DNA from: Xanthomonas sp. NCPPB 1128
GTDB lineage: Bacteria > Pseudomonadota > Gammaproteobacteria > Xanthomonadales > Xanthomonadaceae
Assembly: GCF_001043115.1 (NCBI RefSeq)
Contig: NZ_LFME01000030.1
Span: 1 to 64,000, forward strand
DNA: 64,000 nucleotides
Reading direction: 5' to 3'
Shown: piece by piece, positions 1 to 7,779 of the stretch
How the letters are laid out: each line of letters starts with the position of its first letter
Position numbering within the stretch: the stretch's first letter is position 1
Position numbers and translations under genes: made by a program
Notes under the pieces: model-generated
Told to the model about the DNA's origin: nothing
Database searches by the model: none
Seen by the model: the letters and a program-made list of their open reading frames with translations, nothing else

Positions 1-177
1 ATTGGGGATTGGGGATTGGGGAACAGCGTGCACGCCGGGGATGCCGGCCATGCGCTTCGCCCGCTTTTCGTAGGAGCGGCTTCAGCCGCGACGCTTTCGG
101 TAAGGCGTCGCGGCTGAAGCCGCTCCTACGAAAAACCAACGCCAGCCCCGCGTGGAATCCCCAATCCCGAATCCCCG
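1..177. repeat. Paired inverted heptad-repeat locus H1 (left end cut by window)
   Basis: The left arm (1-23) is three ATTGGGG units. The right arm (about 155-177) is the complementary form, CCCCAATCCC followed by GAATCCCC. The arms face each other across about 130 bp that contain a GTAG-type palindrome. The same two-arm design recurs at six other loci in the window. The locus lies just downstream of spoT. The left arm may continue beyond the window edge. Confidence 0.7.
66..134. repeat. GTAG-ended palindromic (REP-like) element R1
   Basis: GTAGGAGCGGCTTCAGCCGC is followed 10-20 bp later by its exact inverse, giving a near-perfect stem of about 30 bp with a loop of about 10 nt around 95-104. 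Similar elements lie at 10547-10612 and 38703-38768, and a GTGG variant lies at 28544-28605. The GTAG start and short hairpin fit the REP/SMAG class mobilised by RAYT transposases in the Xanthomonadaceae. That assignment is by resemblance. It sits downstream of spoT. Confidence 0.75.
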
Positions 178-179
178 CC

Positions 180-2351
180 TTATTGGCGCCGCACGCTCTG
201 CACCGCATGCAGGCGCCGCAACCGGCGCATCACCTCGGCCAGGTGGTTGCGGTCGCGCACCTGGATGTTGAAGCGCAGCACCGCGGCGTTGAAGTCGCGG
301 TCCAGGTAGTCGACGCGCTCGATGTTGGACTGGCTCTGCGCGATCGCCGCTGCCAGCTGCGCGAGCACGCCGGTACGGTTCTCCACGTCCACCACCAGCG
401 CGGTGTCGTAGTCGCCGATGACGCTGCTGTCCCAACCGATCGGCACCCAGCGCTCGGGCGACTTGCGCAGTTCGGCCAGGTTCGGGCAGTCCAGGCGATG
501 CACCACGATGCCCTTGCCGGCGGTGTGGTAGCCCATGATCTCGTCGCCGGGAATCGGCTGGCAGCAATTGGCGAAGCTGACCACGCCGCGCTCGGTGCCG
601 TTGATCAGGATCTTTTCCTGCGAATGCTTGGAGTGGCCGCCGCCGCGTAGTTCCGCATAGGCCATCAGTGCCTGCGCGGCCTGGTTGGGCATCCAATTGC
701 CCAGCGCCACGTCGGCCAGCAGCGCCTCCAGGCGCGGATAACGGTGCTCGCTGAGGAACGAATCCAGGCGCCCCTTGGGCAACCGCTCCAGCGAACTGTC
801 CATCGCCTCCAGCGCGCGATCGAGCATGCGATGGCCGAGCTGCACCGCGTCCTCGTGTTCGAGCTGCTTGAGCTGGTGGCGGATCGCGGTGCGCGCCTTG
901 CTGCTGACCACGAACTCCAGCCACTGCGGCTTGGGCGTGGCCGAGCGCGCGGTGATCACCTCCACCGTCTGTCCGCTGACCAGCTTGGTGCGCAGCGGCA
1001 CCAGCTTCTTGTCCACGCGCGAGGCCACCGCGCGGTTGCCGACGTCGGTGTGCACCGCATAGGCGAAGTCCAGCGCGGTGGAGTTGCGCGGCAGCGCCAG
1101 GATCTTGCCCTTGGGCGTGAACAGGTAGACCTCGTCCGGGAACAGGTCGACCTTGACGTTGTCCAGGAACTCCAGCGACGAGCCGGCGGCGCGCTGCGAT
1201 TCGATCAGCTCGACGATCCACGCATGCGCGCGGCTCTGCGCGCTGTTGGGCGAATCGCCGCCGAACTTGTAGGTCCAGTGCGCGGCGACGCCGCGTTCGG
1301 CGATCAGGTCCATCTCCTCGGTGCGGATCTGCACTTCGATCGGCGAACCGTAGGGACCGAACAGCACCGTGTGCAGCGACTGGTAGCCGTTGGCCTTGGG
1401 AATGGCGATGAAGTCGCGGAAGCGCGCATCCAGCGGCTTGAAGGTGGCATGCACCGCGCCGAGGGCGTGGTAGCAGTCGGGCACCCCGCGTACCACCAGG
1501 CGGAAGCCGAACACGTCCATCACCTGGTCGAAGGATTTGTTCTCGTCGCGCATCTTGTTGTAGATGCTCCACGGCGTCTTGATCCGGCTCACCAGCCGGT
1601 GCTCCAGCCCCTCCTTGGCCAGGCGCTGCGACAACTGCACTTCCACCTGCGCCATCGACTCGCGGCGCACCACCGGCTGGCTGCGGATGTGCTTTTCGAT
1701 GATCGCGTGGCGCCACGGATGCAGCGCGCGGAAGCCGAGGTTCTGCAGCTCGGACTTCATCAGGCTCATGCCCAGGCGCTGGGCGATCGGCGCGTAGATC
1801 TCCAGGGTCTCGCGGGCGATGCGGCTGCGCGCCTCGGCGCTCTGCGCGCCCAGCGTGCGCATGTTGTGCAGGCGATCGGCGAGCTTGATCATGATCACGC
1901 GCAGGTCGCGCGACATCGCCAGCAGCATCTTGCGGAAGCTCTCGGCGGCCGCTTCCTGGCGATCACGGAACTTGAGCTTGTCCAGCTTGGTGACGCCGTC
2001 GACCAGCTCCGCCACCGCCTCGCCGAACTCCGCGGCCAGTTCGGCACGGGTCAGCGGGGTGTCCTCGATGGTGTCGTGCAGGATCGCTGCGATCAGCGCT
2101 TCCACGTCCAGGCCGAGCTCGGCCAGCACGCCGGCCACCGCCACCGGATGGGTGATGTAGGGCTCGCCGGACTTGCGGGTCTGCCCCGCGTGCGCGGCCG
2201 CGCCGACCTCCCAGGCGCGGCGCAGCAGCGGGATCTGCTCGGCGGGCAGATAGCTGGCGCTGCGTTCGAGTTGCAGGACGTAGTCGGGGACCGCCTCGTC
2301 GGCCGACGACGGCGCGGCGTGGGCGACCTGGGCAGAAGGGCCTGGGTTCAT
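180..2351 (-). CDS. spoT: Bifunctional (p)ppGpp synthetase/hydrolase SpoT
   Basis: This 723-residue protein makes and degrades the stringent-response alarmone (p)ppGpp in the cytoplasm. The N-terminal HD hydrolase domain shows H68, H92-D93, E96-D97 and the KLADRLHNMRTL segment at 156-167, so hydrolase activity is expected. The synthetase region follows, with EVQIRTEEMDLIAERG near 338-353. A TGS domain with FTPKGKILALPRNSTALDFA lies near 413-432, then a Zn-finger-like/RIS region with NCCQPIPGDEI, and a C-terminal ACT domain. Length and domain order match the SpoT/Rel family. The ATG at 2351 gives the full N-terminus. It follows rpoZ and gmk as in many gammaproteobacteria, but a strong hairpin terminator separates it from rpoZ. 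Whether the synthetase is strong or weak, as in E. coli SpoT, cannot be judged here. Confidence 0.96.
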   Translation of the reverse strand: MNPGPSAQVAHAAPSSADEAVPDYVLQLERSASYLPAEQIPLLRRAWEVGAAAHAGQTRKSGEPYITHPVAVAGVLAELGLDVEALIAAILHDTIEDTPLTRAELAAEFGEAVAELVDGVTKLDKLKFRDRQEAAAESFRKMLLAMSRDLRVIMIKLADRLHNMRTLGAQSAEARSRIARETLEIYAPIAQRLGMSLMKSELQNLGFRALHPWRHAIIEKHIRSQPVVRRESMAQVEVQLSQRLAKEGLEHRLVSRIKTPWSIYNKMRDENKSFDQVMDVFGFRLVVRGVPDCYHALGAVHATFKPLDARFRDFIAIPKANGYQSLHTVLFGPYGSPIEVQIRTEEMDLIAERGVAAHWTYKFGGDSPNSAQSRAHAWIVELIESQRAAGSSLEFLDNVKVDLFPDEVYLFTPKGKILALPRNSTALDFAYAVHTDVGNRAVASRVDKKLVPLRTKLVSGQTVEVITARSATPKPQWLEFVVSSKARTAIRHQLKQLEHEDAVQLGHRMLDRALEAMDSSLERLPKGRLDSFLSEHRYPRLEALLADVALGNWMPNQAAQALMAYAELRGGGHSKHSQEKILINGTERGVVSFANCCQPIPGDEIMGYHTAGKGIVVHRLDCPNLAELRKSPERWVPIGWDSSVIGDYDTALVVDVENRTGVLAQLAAAIAQSQSNIERVDYLDRDFNAAVLRFNIQVRDRNHLAEVMRRLRRLHAVQSVRRQ

Positions 2352-2392
2352 GCGGAAAGACTATGCCAGCGGCGCGTGGACGGCAAACCCGC

Positions 2393-2423
2393 AAAACGAA
2401 ACAGCCCGCGGATGCGGGCTGTT
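2393..2423 (-). terminator. Rho-independent terminator between rpoZ and spoT
   Basis: On the minus strand a perfect 10-bp stem (AACAGCCCGC, 4-nt loop, GCGGGCTGTT; 2400-2423) is followed by TTCGTTTTG. It lies about 30 nt after the rpoZ stop and about 40 nt before the spoT start, so it should limit read-through from gmk-rpoZ into spoT. Confidence 0.75.
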
Positions 2424-2452
2424 CGCAGGACGATCGCGACGCGAGGACGCGA

Positions 2453-2752
2453 TCAGTCGTCGTTCTTGGACATGTCCTCGTCGGCGACGACTTCGGCCGC
2501 GGCCCATTCCAGGGCCTCGCGCTCGGCGCGTTCGCGCTCGGCCTTCTCGACCTCGTCGATCAACGCGTTGTCGATCTTGCGCGCGGCGATCTCGCGCAGC
2601 GCCAGCACGGTCGGCTTGTCAGCCGATTCGGTGTTGTCGAGGGTGGCCTGCACGCCGTTGGCGAGCTGGCGGGCGCGCTTGGACGCCATCATGACCAGTT
2701 CGAAACGGTTGTTAACGACTTCCAGGCAATCTTCTACGGTGATGCGGGCCAT
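2453..2752 (-). CDS. rpoZ: RNA polymerase omega subunit
   Basis: Omega is the small subunit that helps assemble the beta-prime subunit of RNA polymerase and, in proteobacteria, forms part of a ppGpp site. The 99-residue product begins [13 protein letters not shown] and contains the family core [16 protein letters not shown], followed by an acidic C-terminal tail rich in Glu and Ala. The ATG at 2752 is chosen because the family starts at [10 protein letters not shown] longer in-frame reading upstream is low-complexity. It lies 112 nt downstream of gmk and upstream of spoT, a linkage that makes sense given the role of omega in ppGpp response. A terminator follows the gene. Confidence 0.96.
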   Translation of the reverse strand: MARITVEDCLEVVNNRFELVMMASKRARQLANGVQATLDNTESADKPTVLALREIAARKIDNALIDEVEKAERERAEREALEWAAAEVVADEDMSKNDD

Positions 2753-2864
2753 GCGGGCTCCCGGCGGGCCGGCGACGGCCACGCGTTCGAATGAGGGAAA
2801 GGGCGGGGATTGTAGGGCGGCAACCGCCCGAGAGCAACCCCACCCCATTCAGTTCCCTTTGGAA

Positions 2865-3491
2865 TCAGCCAGTTGGCTGTTCCTGCAGGAGGGTGTCGAT
2901 CAGCCCGGCGTGGCGCTGCTGCTGCGGCAGCCGGCGCAGGCGGCTGGCGACGAAGATCGCGCACATCTCGTCCACCGCGGTGTCGAAATGCTCATTGACG
3001 ATCACGTAGTCGAAGTCGGCGTAGTGCGACATTTCCTCGCGCGCAGCGGCCAGCCGCTGCGCGATCACCGCCTCGCTGTCCTGGCCGCGCTTGCGCATGC
3101 GCTGCTCCAGCGCCTCGCGCGAGGGCGGCAGGATGAACACGCTGACCGCGTCCGGCACCTTGGCCCGCACCTGGCGCGCGCCCTGCCAGTCGATTTCCAG
3201 CAGCACGTCGAGGCCGGCGGCCAGTTGCGGCTCCACCGACTGCCGCGCCGTGCCCTTCCAGTCGCCGTGGACGCGGGCGTACTCGAAGAAGTCGCCGGCA
3301 TCGATCATCCGCTGGAACTCGTCGGCGGAGACGAAATGGTAGTGCTCGGCATGGCGTTCGCCCGGGCGCGGCGCGCGCGAGGTGAACGAGATCGACAGCG
3401 CGATCTGCGGGTCGCGCGCCAGGGTGGCGTTGACGATGCTGCTCTTGCCGGCGCCAGAGGGGGCCGCCACGATGTAGAGAGTGCCGCGCAT
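2865..3491 (-). CDS. gmk: Guanylate kinase
   Basis: Guanylate kinase phosphorylates GMP to GDP with ATP. The 208-residue product has the P-loop APSGAGKSS at residues 9-17, the GMP-binding segment SISFTSRAPRPGE and the EIDWQGARQV segment typical of the family. Length matches the bacterial enzyme (about 205-210). The ATG at 3491 gives MRGTLYIVAAPSG. Upstream in-frame codons are translated heptad repeat (locus H2) and are rejected. It lies between yicC and rpoZ on the same strand, the classical order. The leader between yicC and gmk carries the heptad repeats, so transcription or mRNA structure there may be affected. Confidence 0.96.
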   Translation of the reverse strand: MRGTLYIVAAPSGAGKSSIVNATLARDPQIALSISFTSRAPRPGERHAEHYHFVSADEFQRMIDAGDFFEYARVHGDWKGTARQSVEPQLAAGLDVLLEIDWQGARQVRAKVPDAVSVFILPPSREALEQRMRKRGQDSEAVIAQRLAAAREEMSHYADFDYVIVNEHFDTAVDEMCAIFVASRLRRLPQQQRHAGLIDTLLQEQPTG

Positions 3492-3497
3492 AGGATC

Positions 3498-3634
3498 AGG
3501 GATTCGGAATTGGGGAGTCGGGACTCGCGAACGGAGCCGCGGGCCGATACCCACGGGGTCGATATGCTACCCGGTATGGACGTGACCCGCCCGGCGCCCG
3601 GGTCCGCCGCGCCAATCCCCACTCTCGAATCCCG
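3498..3634. repeat. Paired inverted heptad-repeat locus H2
   Basis: The left arm at 3498-3529 reads AGGGATTCGGAATTGGGGAG and continues with GTCGGGA units. The right arm at 3612-3634 reads CCAATCCCCACTCTCGAATC. They flank about 80 bp in the yicC-gmk gap and directly abut the gmk start codon. It is a more diverged member of the same family as H5-H7. Confidence 0.6.
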
Positions 3635-3643
3635 CCATCCCGG

Positions 3644-4504
3644 CTACTCCAGGTTCTGCACCTGCTCGCGGATCTGGTCGATCAGCACCTTCAGTTCCAC
3701 TGCGGCGTTGGAGGTGCGGCTGTCCACCGACTTCGAGCCCAGGGTGTTGGCCTCGCGGTTGAATTCCTGCAGCAGGAAGTCCAGGCGCCGGCCCGCCGGT
3801 TCCGGCTGGCGCAGCACCCGCCGCAATTCCTTGATGTGGCTGCCGAGCCGGTCCAGTTCCTCGTCCACGTCCAGCTTCTGCAGCCACAGCACCAGTTCCT
3901 GCTCGGCACGGCCGGGGTCGACCGGATGCGGCAGATCGGCCAGGCGCGCCGCCAGCTTGGTACGCTGGCCGTCGCGGATGGCCGGGATCAGCGTGCGCAC
4001 CTCGCCGGCGATGCGTTCCACCGCATCGACCCGCTCGACGATGGCCGCGGCCAGTTTGCCGCCCTCGCGCTCGCGCGCGGCGACGAACTCGGCCAGCACC
4101 TCGTCCAGCAGTTCCAGCGCCTGCGCCTGCAGCGCCGCCGGATCGGCGCTCTGCCCCTGCAGCACGCCGGGCATCTGCAGCAGGTCGACGAACTGCACCT
4201 GCATCTGCGGGAAACGCACACCCAGTCGCTGCGCGAGCACGCCCAGCTGTTCGACCAGGGCCTCGTTCACCGCCAGGGTCTGCGCCGCCTCCGGCGCGCG
4301 CAGGCGCAGCATCAGGTCGAGCTTGCCGCGGCTGATGCGCGCGGCCACGCGTTCGCGCAGTTGCGGCTCCAGCGCGCGCAGCTCTTCCGGCAGGCGCACG
4401 CCCACTTCCAGGAAACGGTGGTTGACCGAGCGCAGCTCGCACCCCAGCGTGCCCCAGGGAGTGATGCGCTCGGCGCCGGCGTAGGCGGTCATGCTGCGGA
4501 TCAT
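3644..4504 (-). CDS. yicC: YicC family endoribonuclease
   Basis: This is a 286-residue protein of the YicC/DUF1732 family, stress-linked proteins for which endoribonuclease activity has been reported in E. coli. It starts MIRSMTAYAGAERITPWGT, which matches the family N-terminus, and ends with the conserved DUF1732 block LDFLLQEFNREANTLGSKS then SNAAVELKVLIDQIREQ. The ATG at 4504 is preferred to one seven codons upstream because the family begins MIRSMT. It heads the gmk-rpoZ-spoT cluster and is divergent from rph across 107 bp that must hold both promoters. Confidence 0.93.
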   Translation of the reverse strand: MIRSMTAYAGAERITPWGTLGCELRSVNHRFLEVGVRLPEELRALEPQLRERVAARISRGKLDLMLRLRAPEAAQTLAVNEALVEQLGVLAQRLGVRFPQMQVQFVDLLQMPGVLQGQSADPAALQAQALELLDEVLAEFVAAREREGGKLAAAIVERVDAVERIAGEVRTLIPAIRDGQRTKLAARLADLPHPVDPGRAEQELVLWLQKLDVDEELDRLGSHIKELRRVLRQPEPAGRRLDFLLQEFNREANTLGSKSVDSRTSNAAVELKVLIDQIREQVQNLE

Positions 4505-4611
4505 GCGGTGTTCCAGTGCGGGCAAGGGGCGGATGTTAACCTAGCGCCCTTTCCTGCCTTGCCGAACGCGGTCACATGCCGCGCACGGCCCTGTCCTTTC
4601 CGGAACCCTGC

Positions 4612-5333
<722 letters not shown>

Positions 5334-5337
<4 letters not shown>

Positions 5338-5723
5338 AGCAGCGCCTGGCCCTGGTCACCCTGGTGGTGGCCGACTACGACGAGGCCATCGCCTGGTACA
5401 CCGGCAAGCTGGGCTTCCAGGTGCTGGAGGACGTGGACCAGGGCCACAAGCGCTGGGTCGTGGTCGGGCCTGGCGATGCGCGCGGCGCGGCGTTACTGCT
5501 GGCGCGCGCCAGCGACGACGCCCAGCGCAGCCGCATCGGCGACCAGACCGGCGGTCGGGTCGGCTTCTTCCTGCACACCGACGACTTCCAGCGCGACCAC
5601 GCGGCGATGCTGGCCGCCGGCGTGGAGTTCCTGGAAGCCCCGCGTCACGAACCTTACGCCACGGTCGCGGTGTTCCGCGATCTGTACGGCAACACCTGGG
5701 ATCTCCTGGAGCCCACCGCATGA
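5334..5723 (+). CDS. VOC/glyoxalase-fold family protein
   Basis: This 129-residue protein has the vicinal oxygen chelate fold. The first half-motif is [20 protein letters not shown] and the second is [19 protein letters not shown] then [10 protein letters not shown], the typical paired beta-alpha-beta-beta-beta modules. Many such proteins with this [16 protein letters not shown] start are annotated as putative glyoxalase or extradiol dioxygenase-like proteins of unknown substrate. The reaction cannot be assigned. The start ATG overlaps the rph stop and its stop overlaps the rdgB start, so it is translationally coupled within an rph-VOC-rdgB unit. Confidence 0.88.
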
Positions 5724-6331
5724 AACTGGTCCTGGCCAGCAGCAACGCCGGCAAGCTCGAAGAACTGCACGCCCTGCTCGACGACGTCGGCGTCGAGCTG
5801 ATCGCGCAATCCACGCTCGGCGTCAGCGATGCCGACGAAACCGGCCTGACCTTCGTCGAGAACGCGCTGCTCAAGGCGCGCCACGCCGCCCGCGTCACCG
5901 GCCTTCCCGCGCTGGCCGACGACTCCGGCATCTGCGTGGACGCGCTGCACGGCGCGCCGGGGTTGTACTCGGCACGCTACGCCGGCGAACACGGCAATGC
6001 GCAGGCCAACATCGACAAGCTGCTGGATGCGCTGCGCGATGTGCCCGACGCGCAGCGCGGCGCGCACTTCTACTGCGTGCTGGTGCTGCTGCGGCATGCC
6101 GAGGATCCGCAACCGCTGCTGGTGGAGGGCCGCTGGCGCGGCCGCATCGCGCATGCGCGTGCCGGCAGCGGCGGGCATGGTTACGACCCGGTGTTCCTGG
6201 ACCCGGACCACGGCCAGACCGCGGCGGAGATGCCGCTGGCGCTGAAGAACCGCATCAGCCATCGCGCCCTCGCCCTGCAGCAGCTCAAGCAGCGCCTGGC
6301 GGACCATCTTGCGGCGCATCCCGCCGCGTGA
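5720..6331 (+). CDS. rdgB: dITP/XTP pyrophosphatase (RdgB/HAM1)
   Basis: This enzyme hydrolyses non-canonical purine triphosphates (dITP, ITP, XTP) to the monophosphate and PPi, keeping damaged bases out of nucleic acids. The 203-residue product has the substrate-binding start [15 protein letters not shown], the [12 protein letters not shown] motif with catalytic acidic residues, [12 protein letters not shown], and the C-terminal [12 protein letters not shown] plus [11 protein letters not shown]. All are diagnostic of the HAM1 family. The start overlaps the VOC stop (ATGA). The linkage to rph is common in this group. Confidence 0.95.
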   Translation: MKLVLASSNAGKLEELHALLDDVGVELIAQSTLGVSDADETGLTFVENALLKARHAARVTGLPALADDSGICVDALHGAPGLYSARYAGEHGNAQANIDKLLDALRDVPDAQRGAHFYCVLVLLRHAEDPQPLLVEGRWRGRIAHARAGSGGHGYDPVFLDPDHGQTAAEMPLALKNRISHRALALQQLKQRLADHLAAHPAA

Positions 6332-6463
6332 CCGCGCCACGCGCAGGCACCGTGCCAGTCCAGGCACCGCTGCGCGCGCAGACTGCCCTGCGCCGCTGCG
6401 CCAAGCCCTGACCCCGCCAGCGCCCGCACCGCCCGCATCTCCGTTTCCAGATTCCCACCCGCC

Positions 6464-7693
6464 ATGCCGCACGCCCACGACCATTGCCAGCATCCGCCCG
6501 GCACCGCCTGTCCGGACCCGTCCGCGCACGCCGACGGCGCGTCGCTGGTACCGCCACCGCTGTCGCTCTACGTGCATCTGCCGTGGTGCGTGCGCAAATG
6601 CCCGTATTGCGATTTCAACTCGCACGCGGCCAAGGGCGCGCTGCCCTTCGACGCCTACGTGGATGCGTTGATCCGCGACCTGGACCAGGACCTGCCGCTG
6701 GTCTGGGGCCGGGTGGTCAACAGCGTGTTCTTCGGCGGCGGCACGCCCAGCCTGTTTCCGCCCGAGGCGATCGACCGCTTCCTGCAGGCGGCCAGCGCCC
6801 GGCTGCGCTTCGCGCCGGGCCTGGAAATCACCCTGGAGACCAATCCCGGCACCGCCGAGCACGGCCGCTTCGACCGCTACCTGGCGGCCGGGGTGAATCG
6901 CCTGAGCTTCGGCATCCAGAGCTTCGACGATGCGGCGTTGCAGCGGCTGGGCCGCATCCACGACGGCGCCGAGGCCGAGCGTGCGGTGAAGCTGGCGCAG
7001 GACGCCGGCTACACCAACTTCAACCTGGACTTGATGTACGCACTGCCGCAGCAGACCCTGGCCGAGGCCGCGCGCGACATCGTGCGGGCACTGGCGCTGC
7101 AGCCGACCCACATGAGCCATTACCAGCTCACCCTGGAACCGAACACCGTATTCGCCGCGCGGCCGCCGCAGGGCATTCCCGAGGATGACGACGCCTGGGA
7201 CATGCAGGAGCGCTGCCAGGCGCTGCTGGCCGAGGCCGGCTACGCGCAGTACGAGGTCAGCGCCTATGCGCGCGCCGGCTACCGCTGCGCGCACAACCTC
7301 AACTACTGGACCTTCGGCGACTATCTCGGCATCGGCGCCGGCGCCCACGGCAAGATCAGCTCCGGCGCCGAGCAGAACATCCTGCGGCGCTGGAAGCACA
7401 AGCACCCGCAGGCGTTCCTGGACACGGCGGGGACGCCGGCGGCGATCGGCGGCGACGAATGGATCGCGCCGGAGCGGCGCCCGTTCGAGTACATGCTCAA
7501 TGCGCTGCGCCTCAACGACGGCTTCGCGCTGCGCGACTTCAGCGCCCGCACCGGCCTGCCGCTGCAGGCGATCGCCCCTGCCCTGGACGCCGCGCAGGCC
7601 CGCGACTGGCTGCGGGTGGACGCCGGCCACGCCGTGCCGACCGAGCTGGGGCGGCGTTTCACCAATGACGTGGTCGCCCTGTTCCTTGCCTAG
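6464..7693 (+). CDS. hemW: Radical SAM haem chaperone HemW
   Basis: HemW is a radical-SAM protein related to HemN that binds haem and delivers it to respiratory enzymes. It is not a coproporphyrinogen oxidase. The 409-residue product has the 4Fe-4S motif CVRKCPYC at residues 42-49, followed by DFNSH. It also has NSVFFGGGTPSLFPPEAI (SAM-binding glycine motif), ETNPGTAE and GVNRLSFGIQSFDDAAL. The first about 25 residues are an extra His/Cys-rich tail (five His, two Cys) upstream of the usual start at PLSLYVHLPW. The ATG at 6464 is the only convincing ATG before the core. It follows rdgB by 132 nt. Confidence 0.93.
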   Translation: MPHAHDHCQHPPGTACPDPSAHADGASLVPPPLSLYVHLPWCVRKCPYCDFNSHAAKGALPFDAYVDALIRDLDQDLPLVWGRVVNSVFFGGGTPSLFPPEAIDRFLQAASARLRFAPGLEITLETNPGTAEHGRFDRYLAAGVNRLSFGIQSFDDAALQRLGRIHDGAEAERAVKLAQDAGYTNFNLDLMYALPQQTLAEAARDIVRALALQPTHMSHYQLTLEPNTVFAARPPQGIPEDDDAWDMQERCQALLAEAGYAQYEVSAYARAGYRCAHNLNYWTFGDYLGIGAGAHGKISSGAEQNILRRWKHKHPQAFLDTAGTPAAIGGDEWIAPERRPFEYMLNALRLNDGFALRDFSARTGLPLQAIAPALDAAQARDWLRVDAGHAVPTELGRRFTNDVVALFLA

Positions 7694-7779
7694 GGCGCGC
7701 CCTGGCGACGCCGCACGCCTTGGTTGCGGCGGCGGTTCGTGCTACATACCGCGCAGAAAAGTATAACGGCGATCACAGG

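Noticed and set aside
82-1716. Long minus-strand ORF of 544 codons overlapping spoT
   Set aside because: It is an Arg/Gly/Pro-rich shadow frame of the GC-rich spoT gene with no family match.
744-4484. Very long plus-strand ORF (1246 codons) across spoT-rpoZ-gmk-yicC
   Set aside because: It is antisense to four well-supported genes and has a low-complexity His/Arg/Gln-rich translation, typical of GC-rich shadow frames.
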